Shown here: piece by piece, positions 10,801 to 24,655 of the stretch
Position numbering within the stretch: position 1 is the stretch's first letter
Layout: each line of letters starts with the position of its first letter
NCBI RefSeq assembly: GCF_020740795.1
Contig: NC_067287.1
Span: forward strand, 10,431,501 to 10,495,500
From: Apus apus
Lineage: Eukaryota > Chordata > Aves > Apodiformes > Apodidae
Length of the DNA stretch: 64,000 nt
Direction: 5' to 3'
Made by a program: the position numbers and the translations under genes
The notes under the pieces: model-generated
The model's input: the letters and a program-made list of their open reading frames with translations, nothing else
Databases searched by the model: none
Told to the model about the DNA's origin: nothing

Positions 10801-13800
10801 ATCAGTTATTGACAGTAGAAGTTAATAGCTGCACCCGGCGGAGCTGGGGCATCAGTGGTATCGAAGGGCACATTGACAGCCACAGGCAATCTTAAACAAG
10901 CTGCTACATTCAGAGCTGACTCCATGGATGTTTGTTTCAGCTTAATTTGTGTGGTTCCACTTTATTTTTAAAGCCCAAAGCTCAAACTGTAGGTTTTGCA
11001 AGTGAAACTCGGTGCACCAGCAATCCAGGAACAAAGAGCATCACCACTCCCCTGGCTGCTGCTGCCGCTGTGAGCACAGGACCCTTGCTGGTGTCACAGG
11101 CAGGGAGAGCCCATGGCCATGGCGTGGGGCAGCATCTGCCACCCTGGCCAGCCTTGGGGGTGCCTCAGTGCAAACATGCTTCTTGGCTTAACCTGGATAT
11201 CCCATGGAAATTACTCCTGTATTAAATTAAAAATAATTTACTGTAGCGTAAGTTCACCGTGGAGAACACCTGTGCAGAAGGGGGAGATAAGTATCTCCCA
11301 AGGTTGCTTTAAGATTAAAATTTTGGGGGGGGAGACACTCATATATTCAGCTGAAAAAGTTCAGGAGATGTGCCTATAAGTTCATGTCTTGGGAGGTTTT
11401 GGGCAGCCAGCTCTGTATTTCAGACTAGCCATACAGCTATTGTGTCTGTTCACAGTGATGGAAGTGTTGTATTAAGAAGTTAAATAGTTGAACTCTTTGC
11501 TTAGCCAGAAACTACTGAAAAAGAGGGAAGAAAAATCCCCAGAATCATGTTTTGGCCCTCAAAACCAGCTTCCACCCTTTTCACTTTTCTTGGGGAAAGA
11601 AAAGAAAATGAGAGCTCCTTACATGTTAATAAAGGTTTATTCCTTCTCCAGCCTTTTAAGGTCCCAGAAGGTTCTTTGCTCTTGAATATGTTTGAACTTA
11701 TGGTATGTTTAGTGTTAAGAATATCGCAGAAGACCCTGAGCATTGTTTTGGAGTGAAGTAACTGTTCAACCCACCCCACTCTCTGTCATTCTCTCTTGCT
11801 GAAGGTCTCAATCTGTGCACGAGTGGAAGCGCCACATCCTGTGAAGAATGTCTCCTCATCCATCCCAAGTGTGCCTGGTGCTCCAAGGAGGTAGGTGGGC
11901 AAACTTCGGTTGTCTCGCATGCTTTTTACAAAGCAGGAAAAGAGCCATTCTCCCCCTTGTCTGTTCCTCACACCAGCCTGTAGCAGCAGGGATGGGTGAG
12001 GGTAGCGGGTGTATTTTGGGTGTATGTGACTCTCCAGCTCTTTGACACTGTAGGAAATAAGTCACTGACCCTGCTGGACCCCGTGCATCCTCAACAGAAC
12101 AGCACTGTTCCTTCAGTCCCTTCAATTACCTTCTTGTTTTCTGTGGGTGCTGGGTTCCCTGCATGGGCTCTGTGTTGCAGGGAGCTGTTTCCCTAAAAAG
12201 CCCCAAGCCTCTGCCTGATGTGCTGCTACGTGTCCCTTGTTGCGTGGCCTGGCGTGGCGCAGGCTCTTTGTCTGTAGCAAATATAATTCTCCTCTCTGAA
12301 TCTATTGTGTCATTTTGGGAGCCACCCCGTGCTGCTGGCATCCAGGCCGTGCTGTGCTGATGAGCAACACAGCTTAGCTGTGCACTTCAGGGTGAAAATG
12401 CATCCTTATGGTACTAAAGCTCCTTGCTCATAGTTTAGTTTGGCTTCCTTGGCTCATGAAAAATTGGAAGTATCTTTCACTGCGCCCTAAGGGCTGCTCA
12501 TGAGTTTATTTATATATATATCTGTATCTTATCACACATTATCACATCTTGTCAACATCTTAGAGAGCAAGGGCTGTGAAAGACCTAATAATGTCTGATG
12601 CACAGATAGCTGTTGTCTGCCTAGTGCTGTATCTGCCCTAAGTATTTAAGAGAGAAATAAGGATGCTCACAGATGTAGGGAAAGACCCTGTCTAATTGCA
12701 GGTGCAGCTGCTGTGCCAGGAACCAACTCTGGGTAGCGAGAAACCCCAGAGCAGTGGGGGATCTTGAACCTCATGACTGGCATGTCCAGGAAGTGATACT
12801 CTCCTGTTCCCTGCTAACTCTTTTTCCTCTAGCATGGCTGTCCCAGTCCTGTTTTGGGGGGAGGCAAGTTGTGGGGTTGAACAGACACTTCACCTTCCAG
12901 CTCTAACTGGTGATGCTGCTCCTACCCTTTCTCCTGCCAGCCCTGCCTGGGGCTGCTGCAGCCCCTCAGGACCAAGGATGGGGATGGAGATGGGGAGAGT
13001 GAGACCTCTGGGCCCCTCAGTTCATCTGTGTCTCTAGAGCTACCCTGACCTCTATTCTGCTGGGCTTCCACTTACTTGTAGGCACAGCCACAGGTCTCCA
13101 AGGGAAACCTCCTAGCACTACTAACACTGTGCTACTTGACAGCGTTGTAGCTTTGATGGGTGTTTTCCAGCAAGGGGAATGGCGTGCAGAAGGGAAAGCG
13201 TAAAGCAATAGATCCCACTTTTGGGACATCTTGTAAACAGCTGTAAGAGCTCCTCTTCCAGCCAGCTCATCTGCGGTGGTGAGATTAGATCCAGGAACAC
13301 TGGCTATTAAGCTATGGGTACCCAAAACTTGCTTTTTTCTTTCTTTTTTTTTTTTTTTTAACTCTTAGACTGAAAATACATCTTTTTGCCAAGTGCTGCC
13401 AGTGGAAATGTTTATCTGGTGGTCACTGTGACCACTAATTGTATGGCAGCCCATGGGATTGGCAGTTTGACTCTTACCTTGCAAACAGGAGAGTTACCAA
13501 AAAAAAGAAGAAATATTCCTAAATGGAACAGAGAGGCCAAGAAGGAAGATGGGTGTTTACAGGGAAGTGCTGTAACACTTCCTGACCTTTAGCCTGCGGC
13601 AGCTGTTTAAAAATACATGTCAAGGTGTTTTGTGCCAAGAGATACGTGTTTAAAAGCTGCTGTCCCCATTACATGCTCTGTGCTAAGACTTAGCCAGGTC
13701 TTTATTCAATATTATTATTTTGGAATTTGCTGTTTGAAACCAAATTATTTCTGTCTGACTGAGATCATCAGGTGAGGTAATGGGATTGTGAAAGATATCA

Positions 13801-16800
13801 AGAGGTTTTTGACTTCAGAAGTTTTCAAGTAAAATGATAAAGTCTTAGTATCTGCTTTCTTTGCATAGTCATTCCACCAGCTAATTTCCCTTCCCTCTGC
13901 TGCAGCCTAGTCAGGTACACTTCACTTATTAAATGGCTTTTAGTCTGTTTTCCTTCTCTATTTCCATTAGCTATCATTCGCTCTGTGTGTTGCCCTGGAG
14001 TGTATATGCCTGTCGAATTCTGTAGCTCTGCTAGTGTTTAAGCAGCCAGGCTAAGATACTGGAGGGGTTTCTGCAGATGCTGGTTACCTTGAGGCAGAGA
14101 CAGGGTCAGCTGAGTAGTGTGTATATTTTCTGCTCTCTTTGCATTTACTTAACAGTTTTGGGAGTGAATTGGGCCATCTGATGTCATCTTTGTAGGCAAT
14201 AATTAATAATTTTTTCAGGAACTATATGTAATAGAAGCCTATTAGTATATATAATATAATTATATGTATTTTTATATATTATAATTTGTTTATATATTCT
14301 ATATACAGGAAGTGTAGAGTTGTGTATAATTATACACACAATATATATATATATATTATTATACTTTCCTGTCTATATATACCTTCTTATGTACAATATT
14401 CCTCCCTTTGGGGAGTAAAGTCATTTGGTGGTGCCATCATACCTGTTTCTTTGTCCCCCTGGGTGCCCAGCAGTGCCAGTGTTGTGAGGGACACTCCAGC
14501 TGTGGGAGTGGAGCAGCAGGAGCAGGAAAGCCCTGCTGTTTCCTAGAGATGACCCTGGCTCATACAAGGTTGTACGCAATGTTGCATCCTACTCCATCAC
14601 CCTCTGCACTCCCAAATCCAGGCTCCACATGACCACAGAGGAGCAGAAAGTCTCAAGTGCTTGTGGACTGCAAATAGGGGTTAGGAGTGAGTGAAAGCAA
14701 TTCTGTGGATCCAAGGAGCCCTATGCCAATGGCTTTCCAAGTGGGATAAGCTTCTTTCTATTTTCATTGCCCTGAATTATCAGGGTAAGAGCATGTGTAT
14801 AGATGGACACAGCAGAGTAGTCAAGAATTACTACCTCCTAACTTGTTAGTACATCACATCCCCTCGGCTTGAATCAGCCTCTGTTCACTTCTGCTTGTGT
14901 TCAGCATCTCTGCTTCCATCAGAGAGGATGATGATGGATGAGCTGATGATAGCAGCTTCTGCTATCCGGCAGTGCCGGAGCCTCCAGGGGCAACTGAGCT
15001 AACCACAAGTCTTAGGGCTGTTGGAAATTTGGAAGCTGACATCAATTTTGTTGGCTCATGGAAGAATACCTTGAAAGGCAGGACTTAAATGGGGAAATAC
15101 GTTTAAATGGCACTTAAAAGAGGAGGTATAGGTGTGTGACCTTAACCATCGACTGAGCATGCCTTAAAACAGGACTGTCTGAGGGAAATACATGACTCTT
15201 GGGTGACAGAGAGTGCTGCAGCCTTTTCTTCTGTGCTGGATTCTGAGAAGATTCCTCAGCTTCTCCTGCAAGCTCGAGAAGAAGCTGGCAGTGGCTAAAA
15301 GTCGCTGTCGAGCTGCTGGTGAAGGACTGGCTGGAATCTGTACTTTGGATCACGGGGTTGTTGGGATCCCTGCAGCAGCCTGGCTTGGGTGGGAGAAAGG
15401 GATGCTCGTTGGTTTTCTGTGGTGCTGTCAGGTTACCCAGTCTCACCAGAGCTTGTCAGGTTTGCTGGGGACTCTGGAAGCGGCTTCAGTGCCGTCCTCT
15501 GAGCTGCCAGGTGGGGTGTGATAGACGGGTGGGACTTGTCTTCATGGTGAATCGACCTGAGATGATTGCAGGGGAGGTGATCTCCAAAAGACCACTCAGG
15601 AGTACTGGGATGGAGGGAGGAAATTATGTCATTATGGTGCAGTTATGTTCTGCTTGCTGCTTTGGGGAGCAGTGTACCAACGTGCAGAGAGGTTCCTCTT
15701 GTTTGTTAGGTGTATACACACTGTGTGTTCATCCATGCATTACCTACGTAGATGCATTTGTATGTGTACGTGCAAAAGAGATATGCACATTAATTATATT
15801 AATTAAACTGAAATTTTCTTTTTGATTAATTGAACTGAAATTTCTCCAATGGCATCCCTCTGTTTTCTAGTTGATGGCTTGCACCCCATCCTCTCCCATC
15901 TCAGAAATGTGTCCCTGGAGAATGAGGAAGGAGAATCAAGGATGTTCATACAGGGAACATGTCCATTTTTTTCTCAGTGTAGATAGAAACCATAGTTCAG
16001 ACTGAATTAAGGCAGAACTTGATTGATTAAAGCAAGAAATGGTAGGTATGCGTCTAGTCAGGAAGTAGATATAGTCAGGTAGACACAGTCAGTGCTATTC
16101 TCCATGTTTATGGCATGAACTGAACAATTTGTCCTAAAAACTGCCAACTGATGAGCATGTAATTGTCACCCTGCTGTTCTCATTCATTCTGGCTGCTCAT
16201 ATCCATTTGCTTTTGTGAGCGTGTTAGTGTGGGGGCCAGACCACAGAGTGCCCACCAGGCTGTGAGCAGCAGCCTTGCTGTCAGGGATGAGGTGGGATTT
16301 GAGGTAGCTCCTGCTGGCTGTGGGGTACTAGCTGCATTTCTGGTGATACAGGCAGGTGGTCGGCAGGTATTTGAGCTCACTGAATTGCTTAAATATCAGT
16401 GAAATGTCCTCTGCTCCTGGGAAATCTGGGTTTCAACCACATCTGAGCCAGTGCAGGGCTTCCTTTCAGCTTGGCTGCTCATGAATTATTTGGACCTGTG
16501 TGATAGATACCCTTTACTCCTCGAATGTCTCATCCTTTTTTCCTCTCATATAACCTCCAGGAGCTTTGATTTTCTCTGTTGCACAGAACTCAGTGCTTGA
16601 GTTGGATAGTACCTGGTAGCCACAGTTTTGGCTTTGGGTTTTGATCTGTGGGTGCATGTGAGGGATGTTTGCAGTGTGCTGTGGCCATTGCTGGGGCTTT
16701 CCTAAGGCTGCTGTCACTCCCCTGCTTGGTGTCATCCTTCCTGGATTAGAAACCAAAGCAGAAGTAGAGGTCAGTCCTGCAGCCCCTGGGCTCTGAGCGG

Positions 16801-19800
16801 CACCCCTGAGGCGGGGGGGGGGGTTGGTGTTTTCATCCACCCCAGATAATGCAGCATTTCACCCAACCAGAAGGAGCCTGGATTTGATCTGAGCTGCAGC
16901 TTGTCCTGTGGCAAGTCCTCTGGGCCCGTTGTAGGAGAAAGCTTAAGAGAAAATAGCTGGGTCAAGTGAGGGGGACCTGTGCAGAGGTGCTGAGAGCTTT
17001 GTGCAGGTCCCATCAGGAGCTGTCGTGTAGGAGCTTTCCCCCAAACTCCTGAGCTTCCTTTGGAGAATGTCTGTCACGGAGGCTGCAGAAGAAGACACTG
17101 CAGCAGTAACTGTTTCTCACCACCACGCAAACCGGGCAGGCTTGCACACGCACAGGCGCCCTGCCCCAAAAAAGCTCCAGGCAGCTCCCACACGGATACA
17201 CCCCTCACCACACTCGCTGGCCCTGCCTCGTCCTCAGTGTGCGGACACTGCTTTTGTGTACACCCCGTGCTGGGATGGTGAGCTCTGGCAGGGGGGTTGG
17301 ACTGGAGGATCTTTCAAGGTCCCTTCTAACCCCTAAGATTTTGTGATTCTGTGAACTGGTACCGTACCCAGAGCCATCTCTTGTGGTGTTAGCAGCTCGA
17401 CTGCTGGAGAGCAGCAGCTGGGGTTGGAAGCTGCCATCCTCCTCTCCCTCTGCTGCCCTGCCCTCCTGGCTCTTGTCATGCTACCCCAGCCCCAGCCAGG
17501 AAATTATGTCCTTATTCAAAGCCCTTTGAAGTGGAGTCTTTCTTTTCACATCAAGAGACTTTGGAGCAGACCCTGGGGAGGATTGGAAATGCCTGATCAA
17601 GGCTGCAGTTGCACAAGGAGCTCTAAATGCCATCCTATTTGGATACTTCTCTCCCGTGTTAATTCCTGGGGAATAACTAATGGTTCCTTGCTGCACTCCT
17701 GGTGCTGTTCGTGTTGTTTTTTTGCACAACCAGAGTGTCTTTTCTAATAGGTGGCAGCAGAAATGAGCTAGCAGAGGTGCTCACCTGGATCCATGGTCTA
17801 GGCACCAGGAGAGCATCTCCTCATGGATGCCCTGCTGCTGGGTGGACAAGCCCAGGAGAATGCCTGGACTTTTCACTGACTTTAGGTCAAGCCACATCCA
17901 AGATAAACTTTTCTCCAAGGCTGCCCTAAACTGAAAGGCTGGGCATTGTTTTTAGTTTTGTGAGGTATTCCAATTTTTAGTTTGTCATGCTGAAGATTAT
18001 TTAAATAGTCCCAGTCCTTCTTTCTGGAAGTTCATCTGTTTACATGATGCGTTCCAAGAAATTAATGTTCGCATTCATCCAACACACTGTCTCCTTGGCT
18101 GGACCCTGCTGCTGGATGCTGGAATGCAAATCTCACATTTTTCAAATAGCATTGGGACCTTGTAGTGAGAAAATGTAGCAGGAGCTTCTGTCTGCATCCT
18201 CAGGGAACCCTGAGCATGCTATGGGGTACGAAGGCAAGATCTGTCGCATGACTTCTCCCTCCTTGTTGGCTCCCCTGTCCTCCACCGTGCCAGACCACCA
18301 GCCAAAAGTGGGGTTTATTCAGCCCCACTCCAGTTTTTGGCTGAGTGGCTGAAAGAAGGGCTGGTGTGGTTGCAAGCATCTTCTCTGCATTATTTCATGT
18401 CATTTTAGTCCATCAGCCCTGGAGCAGAAAACGGTTGTCTCTATTGTTATAGTGAAGGAATAAGTAGGAATCAGCTGTTAAAAATTCAATAAGTTTTGGG
18501 CATGCGACTTGCTCCCTTTTGCCTAGTTAGGAAAAAAAAAAATAGGGGAAAAAAAAAGGCATTCTCACAAATGGGCTCTTAGCAAAAGGCTGCATTGTGC
18601 AGCTGGCTGCTCCCCAGTGCCCTTCTGCACAAGGCTGCATTGTGAACCCTGCATGGGGCTTGCAGCAAGGGCTGCAGCTCTAAGGCTGGGGGCTGGGAGA
18701 CCCCCTGCCCCAGCAACCCCTCCTCCAGGAGTGAGAGGCTGCCTGCCCACCTTTTGCCCACCTCCCATGCAGACTCACCCACCTCCCTCATTCTCCAGCA
18801 GAGCTGCCCAGGACAGCCTGCCCGCTTCAAACTGCCCCGGCTGGGCTCTGCTCCAGGGACCACCTGCTGCAGTCACTTGTTCTTCTGTCTGATGGTGTCA
18901 CGTCAACACCTGTGGCGCAGAGGTGGGAGGGAGGCACAGGCACTGCTTGTGTGGGGACGTGGGGTGTCTTGCAGGGGGAAGAGGATGCAGGTCCCTGGAG
19001 CCACTCAGCCTCAGTCTCCAGCTTCACATTGTGACTTGGCTCTCTAGGTTGGTGGGTTTGCTCTGCTTCCCACTACACCACCTTCTTGTCTTCTGTTCTT
19101 TCTTTTGCAAAGCTCCTTCAAGGTGATGCATGTGCAAAAAATAACAGCTTCTCACCTTTTTCTCTCAGAGAGAAGGCAATGAGCTGTCCAGGCAGCAAAA
19201 CAAGCACTTTGCCATGCTTTCACAGGGCTGGGAGCAAGTGATGCTGCTGGGGTGAAAACCCAGGCTTATTCTCTTGTGGTGGTTTGAGAGCAGCTTCAAT
19301 TTTCAAACCCTCACAGGATTTCTCTTTTGATAGATCCGTTTGACAGGCTCAAGGCTCAGTGCAGGCTGCTTTTGAGTACAGCCACCACAAATGACACCAG
19401 CTTCCCCTTGTCATCTCCTATTTGCTGCAGATACCAGCATGTCAAAGCAAAGTTCCTGCTGTGGGATTGATGTTTCTCCCTCCCCTTCCCTTTTGTCCGC
19501 TCTTCACTCCCCAGGAGTTTGGCAGCACAAAGTCCATCACATCGCGGTGCGACTTCCTGCAGAACCTGCTTGCAAATGGTTGTGCTGGAGCCATTGAAAA
19601 CCCCAGCAGCAGCATCAGCGTGGTGAAGAACGTTCCTCTGAGCAGCAAGGGCTCTGGGCAGACCCACCTGGATGTCACGCAGATCACGCCTCAGAAGGTT
19701 GCCTTGAATCTTCGTCCTGGTGAGTCCCCAACATCTGTGAGCCATAGGGGGTGAGAAAGGGTGGGTGGGACATGCCAAGAGCGTGTTATAGCTCCTTACC

Positions 19801-22800
19801 TTGTAGCTCACTAAAGCAGGTGGCTTCTGACCCCTTCCAGAGCCTATGAACTTCACTGGTACATCATGAGCTGGTTTAGGCCTCAGGTGGATGTTCCCTG
19901 TGAGAGGAAATTGCTGTTATGCAAAATCAGTCAAATCCTACCAAAATCATTACCAAAACTAGTCTTAACCCTTGCATGTGTTTTAAAGGAACCTGCTTGA
20001 CTTTAAGAATGTCATTGCTGGATGGGAAGGAGTTAAAATAACTTTGAATCGTCCACCAAGCTGACAGTGCTTGACTCTAAACTGAGACAGTTCCTTCTAT
20101 AAATTGGAAACAAAAATGCATATCTGTTTTCTGTCAGTATGCAAAGGAGCCATGGGATCAAGGCAGAAGATGGAGATTTGAACTTGTGACTCAGGCCTTG
20201 GACTGTAGCCAGCTCCCTGTTTCATTCCCCTGAGCCATCACTTTTCTTCAATCTCTTCCTTTTAATTAAAAATTAGAAGGGAATGGCTGGGCTGAGCCAC
20301 ATGAGCATGCTTGTTATCAGAAGTTTTTTGCGTGGTGGGGGGGGAGGCTTTAATGTGGGTTCAGAATTCTTGCAAAAATTTGGCAGCCGATATTTCTGAA
20401 GGGGGGGGAAAAAGCACTTTATTGTAAAGTTAAGGGACAAATATAAAAGCTTGATTCATTATAAGCAATTGCTGTGGGTTTCTAAGGCTTACAGTTTTGT
20501 GACAGCTCTCACGAGTGTAAATAAAAATTAAGTTTTTTTTGCTCAAGAGTAACATGAGATTGAGCGGGTGCTCGCAGGACTGGTGCTCTCCCAGATCTTA
20601 CCAGTTGCTGCAGGGTTTTTTGTTTTCATTCTACTGGTTGGATAGTTGTCATGTCTCTGAATTAACTCTTCCTCAGCCCTGTTCCTACTGTCATCAGTCA
20701 GACCTTCAAATGTGAAGAAATTTTGTTTAAAAGCAGGTACCCAAGGGTGCTGGATGCATGGCTTCTGCAACTGGATGTTGCTGATAGGTTTGTTCCCATC
20801 CAGAAAAAGGAGTTGCTACTACTCCTGTTTCTTGAGGCAGTTCCTGGCAGAAAGGGCTGGCTCAGCATCCACATCTTGCCTCCTGCAGATCCTCCTTCAT
20901 GTGCAGTGGCTGGTGCTCAGCAAATTCCCCTTTCTCAATCCCCAGCAGTTTTTCCCAGCCGAAGGTGTGGATCTGCACTGCTCTGGCAAGGCACGGGGTT
21001 GGTCTCTGTGCCACTTCCCAAGGGCCGTGCTGTCAGATACTCTGGGCTGCAGAGGGCTGGCATGCTTTTCCTGCCAGCTCTCCCTGAGGACCACACTTGT
21101 GGCCACCCTCAGGTTTCCTTGGGCAGCAGAGAAGCAACCCTCCAGGTCTGGGCTGAGCTGCAGGAATCTCCTCAGAGTTCCCCGCAGCAATTCCCACACT
21201 GAGCCCAGGAGCTCCCTTCCCTGTGCCCCTCTTGCAGGGTATCAGTCATTGCAGCACAAGAGACATACCTGGATGTTTGTAACAGTATCTCCCATTTTTA
21301 CTTGCTTTTTGATGTTGGGCAGCACCCCATCTTTAGGACTTCCTAAACCCTTGCATTAGCATCCCCAGTTTAAATTATCCATTAATCCTTGAGGTTGAGA
21401 ATGGGTTTCACCCTGTGAATCCAAGACAAAAAGGAGACAATGTTGATTTAATTTTGGTCATGAAGGGTGTACTGTTTCAAAGATGAATTCACACGGTGGT
21501 CTGTGGCAATGGGGATTTTATTCTTAAACCCCTAAGCAGAAGCAGAAGAAAGTGAATTATCAATTGTTCATCATTCCATTCCCACCTAGGCAGTTTGACT
21601 TAATGGTCCCATGGCAGAAGTCACATCCTCAAATCTCAGTGCCCACAGCTGATTTTCAAAGACTCTAAAGTAATGTCCTTCATGGGGTAGCTTTAAAATT
21701 GAGCATTTAGTTTTTATAATATTGCTTTTTAATCTTTGTGTCCAGCTGGAAGGCAGTGTGTCCTGGTTAGACAGAAAATATGAAAAGTGTAAAAAGAATG
21801 AAAAAAATTAATAGATTCCAGTTGTATTGTCCATCGAGCCTTAAGCCCAGCCAAGGAGAAAGAAGAGCTTTTTGTGGATACGCCTGATTGTCGAGTTTGC
21901 ATTTGTCAACTGGCCTAAAGCAGTTTTTCCAGTTTCTGCTCTGCCACTGTGTGATGGTATCCAAGAAACATTTCTGAATTCAGTTTTGAGTTAAAAACTT
22001 TTCAGTAAAAGCCCTAAGGAGAGGATGGTGGTGACTGTGTGTGGGGAAGGAGTGGGCTGGAGGGGCTGGATTATCCCTAGGAGCGTGAGAGTAATACTGA
22101 GCACAGAGCAGAATAAATTCTTTTGCACTTATGTCTACGTACGTTAGCAATATTTTCTGTGAGAGAATCAATTTTTGCAGTTAGAAATGACAGAAGAACC
22201 AAACCCAGAAACCTCTTATTTTTTGGTGCTCCTCAGGGACTAATACTAAGAGAAGAATGTTTGATCAAAGCATCCCAAATACGCTCTCTGGCACAGGAAT
22301 TCCCATCTTAAGACCTGCTCAGGAAGAAGAGGGGTTTGGAAACCGAAATATTGTGGGCATCACATGCAGGAGGACACATCCTCTCCTTCTGCTGTTGCTG
22401 TGTGTTTTTAGGCTGGAAGTAAGTGAGAGCAGCTGTGCTACTCCAGACAATGAGGAGAACAATAAAACATTTAGAAAAATGCTTTCACAATATTAAAAAA
22501 TGTTTTATTTCTGGGGACGAGGAGAAGAAGCCACAAGAGGTTTGCAGAACCTGCCATTGCCCAAAGGTCATCCTTGGCCATGAAGAGCTGGGACGGGTGG
22601 ACAGGAGCAGGAGCTTGGTCTTGAGAGGATCTGAGACCCCACAGTGCTGGAAAAGGGGCTGAGGTGACAGTTGGGGATCTAAGATCTCCAAACCAGCCTA
22701 CGGTTTCCGTTCAGCTCCTCCTCAGCAAAGTGTATGGCAAGCACATGCCACCTCCTCTCTGCTTTCTCCAAGGACCATCTGGTGTGAAGTTGACTTCACT

Positions 22801-24624
22801 TTGAAGCTGCTTCACCTTTTTTGAGGCATGGGCAGTGCCAGTGGTGGCCTCCCATCTCAGGCATGCCTTCTGGAGGCCACCTCTGGTGAATGTGGTTTGG
22901 TAAAGGTCGGGGGAAAGGCTTTCCTCTGCTCTTCTTCACATTCCTGCAGCCTGTGATTCAGCCCTGTCAGCTCCTTCTCTTGTGTTCATCACTTCAGGAA
23001 AATGTATCTCTGCCTTGGTGCTCCGGTGACCCTAACAAACTTCCGTTTCCAGTACACTTCCCTTTTTTTCTTGTTTTCTCTAGAATCATGGTGGCACAAC
23101 CCTTTTGCAGGGGAGAGGTGCTTTTCAAAAGAGTTTCTTCTGTGTCTGCTTTGACTTGACTTCCCTACACAGCTCAGATTATGTCTTGCATACATCACAC
23201 ATTGGCTGTTCCCTCCTGACTCTCTTCCTTCTCCTCCTCCAGCTCCTTCTCTCTTTTGTGTAAAACTTCTTGGGCCGCTTCTGGTTTGCTTTGAGGATGT
23301 ACCCAAGTACATGTATGCAGGGTCCCTCTTTCAGTAGTCCATGAGGAATCCATTTGAAGTTCACTCTACTTGCTTTTCTTTCCAGATTTCTAGGAAAACA
23401 CCTCTTGACTGTGCACAGTCTGGGGCAGCAGCATTTTTCTTGTGTGTTCCCTTAGACATTCAGCTGAGATGGAAAGATCCTTTCCCATATTTCCAAAGTA
23501 AAATAGAGCCATGCACTCTATAGATAAATGTGTTTTCCTTGCTAGCCAGGACACTGCATAGCTTAAAAGGACCCAAAGGCACTACCTGCTTTCCTGTTAG
23601 TCTCCTAAGGGATGGATCTGGAAAAACTTACCCTCTTCTCTCCCCTCACCCTCTTCTTTTCTGTCTGCCCTGGAGGGTGGGAGCGAAACATATGGTCATG
23701 GATTTTATGTGTGCTAGGAGTATCCTCTTCACCAGTCTCAACTCTTATGTGTGCAGGTGATCAGACCTCCTTCCGAGTTCAGGTTCGGCAAGTGGAGGAC
23801 TATCCTGTGGACCTCTACTACCTGATGGATCTCTCCCTGTCCATGAATGACGACTTAGATAATATTCGCAATCTGGGGACCAAGCTGGCTGAAGAGATGC
23901 GAAAGCTCACGAGCAATTTCCGGCTGGGATTTGGCTCTTTTGTGGACAAAAACATTTCTCCTTTCTCCTACACAGCACCAAGATATCAAAACAATCCCTG
24001 CATTGGGTAAGTGGTAGGTGTACCCCTGATGGACAAGCTCTGTGTTTGCACAGAGTCTGGCTGCAGTCTTCCCTTCCCTTTCTTGTTTTAAACAAGGAAC
24101 CAAACTTTAGCCTCAGTTGAATGCTGATTAGCCATGTAGCTGGGATGCTCCAGAGCAATTCAAAATAAGATCATTTCTCATTTTTGTTGGGAAATTTCTG
24201 CATTTAGAGATGGTAAACTGTTTTATTGGGAGCCTGAAGCTATTTTTAAGTACTCAGAGAGGATGGAGGCGTAGCAGGCTTTGTTACAGACTTTAAGAAA
24301 AAGAAGCAAGAGCCAGAAATTCCTGATTTCTGATCCTAGCCCTGAGTCATAGTTTGGCTTTGAGTAGATCAATTAAGCTCTTTGTCTCCATTTTGCAGAT
24401 AAGGAGACCAAGGCAATGTAAGCCCTTCCTGACAGAAGTGTTTGGGGGAGGTGAGATTTGTGAGGGCCTGTAGTACTGATTAATGAGGTCTTGCAATGCA
24501 TTTTGAAGATGTCAGGCAGGTTTTTTCATCTTTATTGCTGTGGAAGGAAAGCAAACTGGCAGTTGCAAAAGACACAAATGCTGTGATTTGCTTTGTGGTG
24601 ATATCAAAGTCTTCCTCCTTTTTA

Positions 24625-24655
<31 letters not shown>

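Larger units (their letters stand above)
11891..19514 (+). other. ITGB5: ITGB5 intron 2
   Basis: 7.6 kb. It contains an AT-rich microsatellite region around 14240-14390, an 11-G run at 16813-16823, a CR1 tail at about 17284-17354 and A-rich runs at 18531-18560. No exon recognised. Confidence 0.85.

Noticed and set aside
20712..21359. 215-codon plus-strand open frame in intron 3, with others overlapping on both strands
   Set aside because: No recognisable domain, no suitable splice context, and several frames open at once, which points to a stop-poor stretch.
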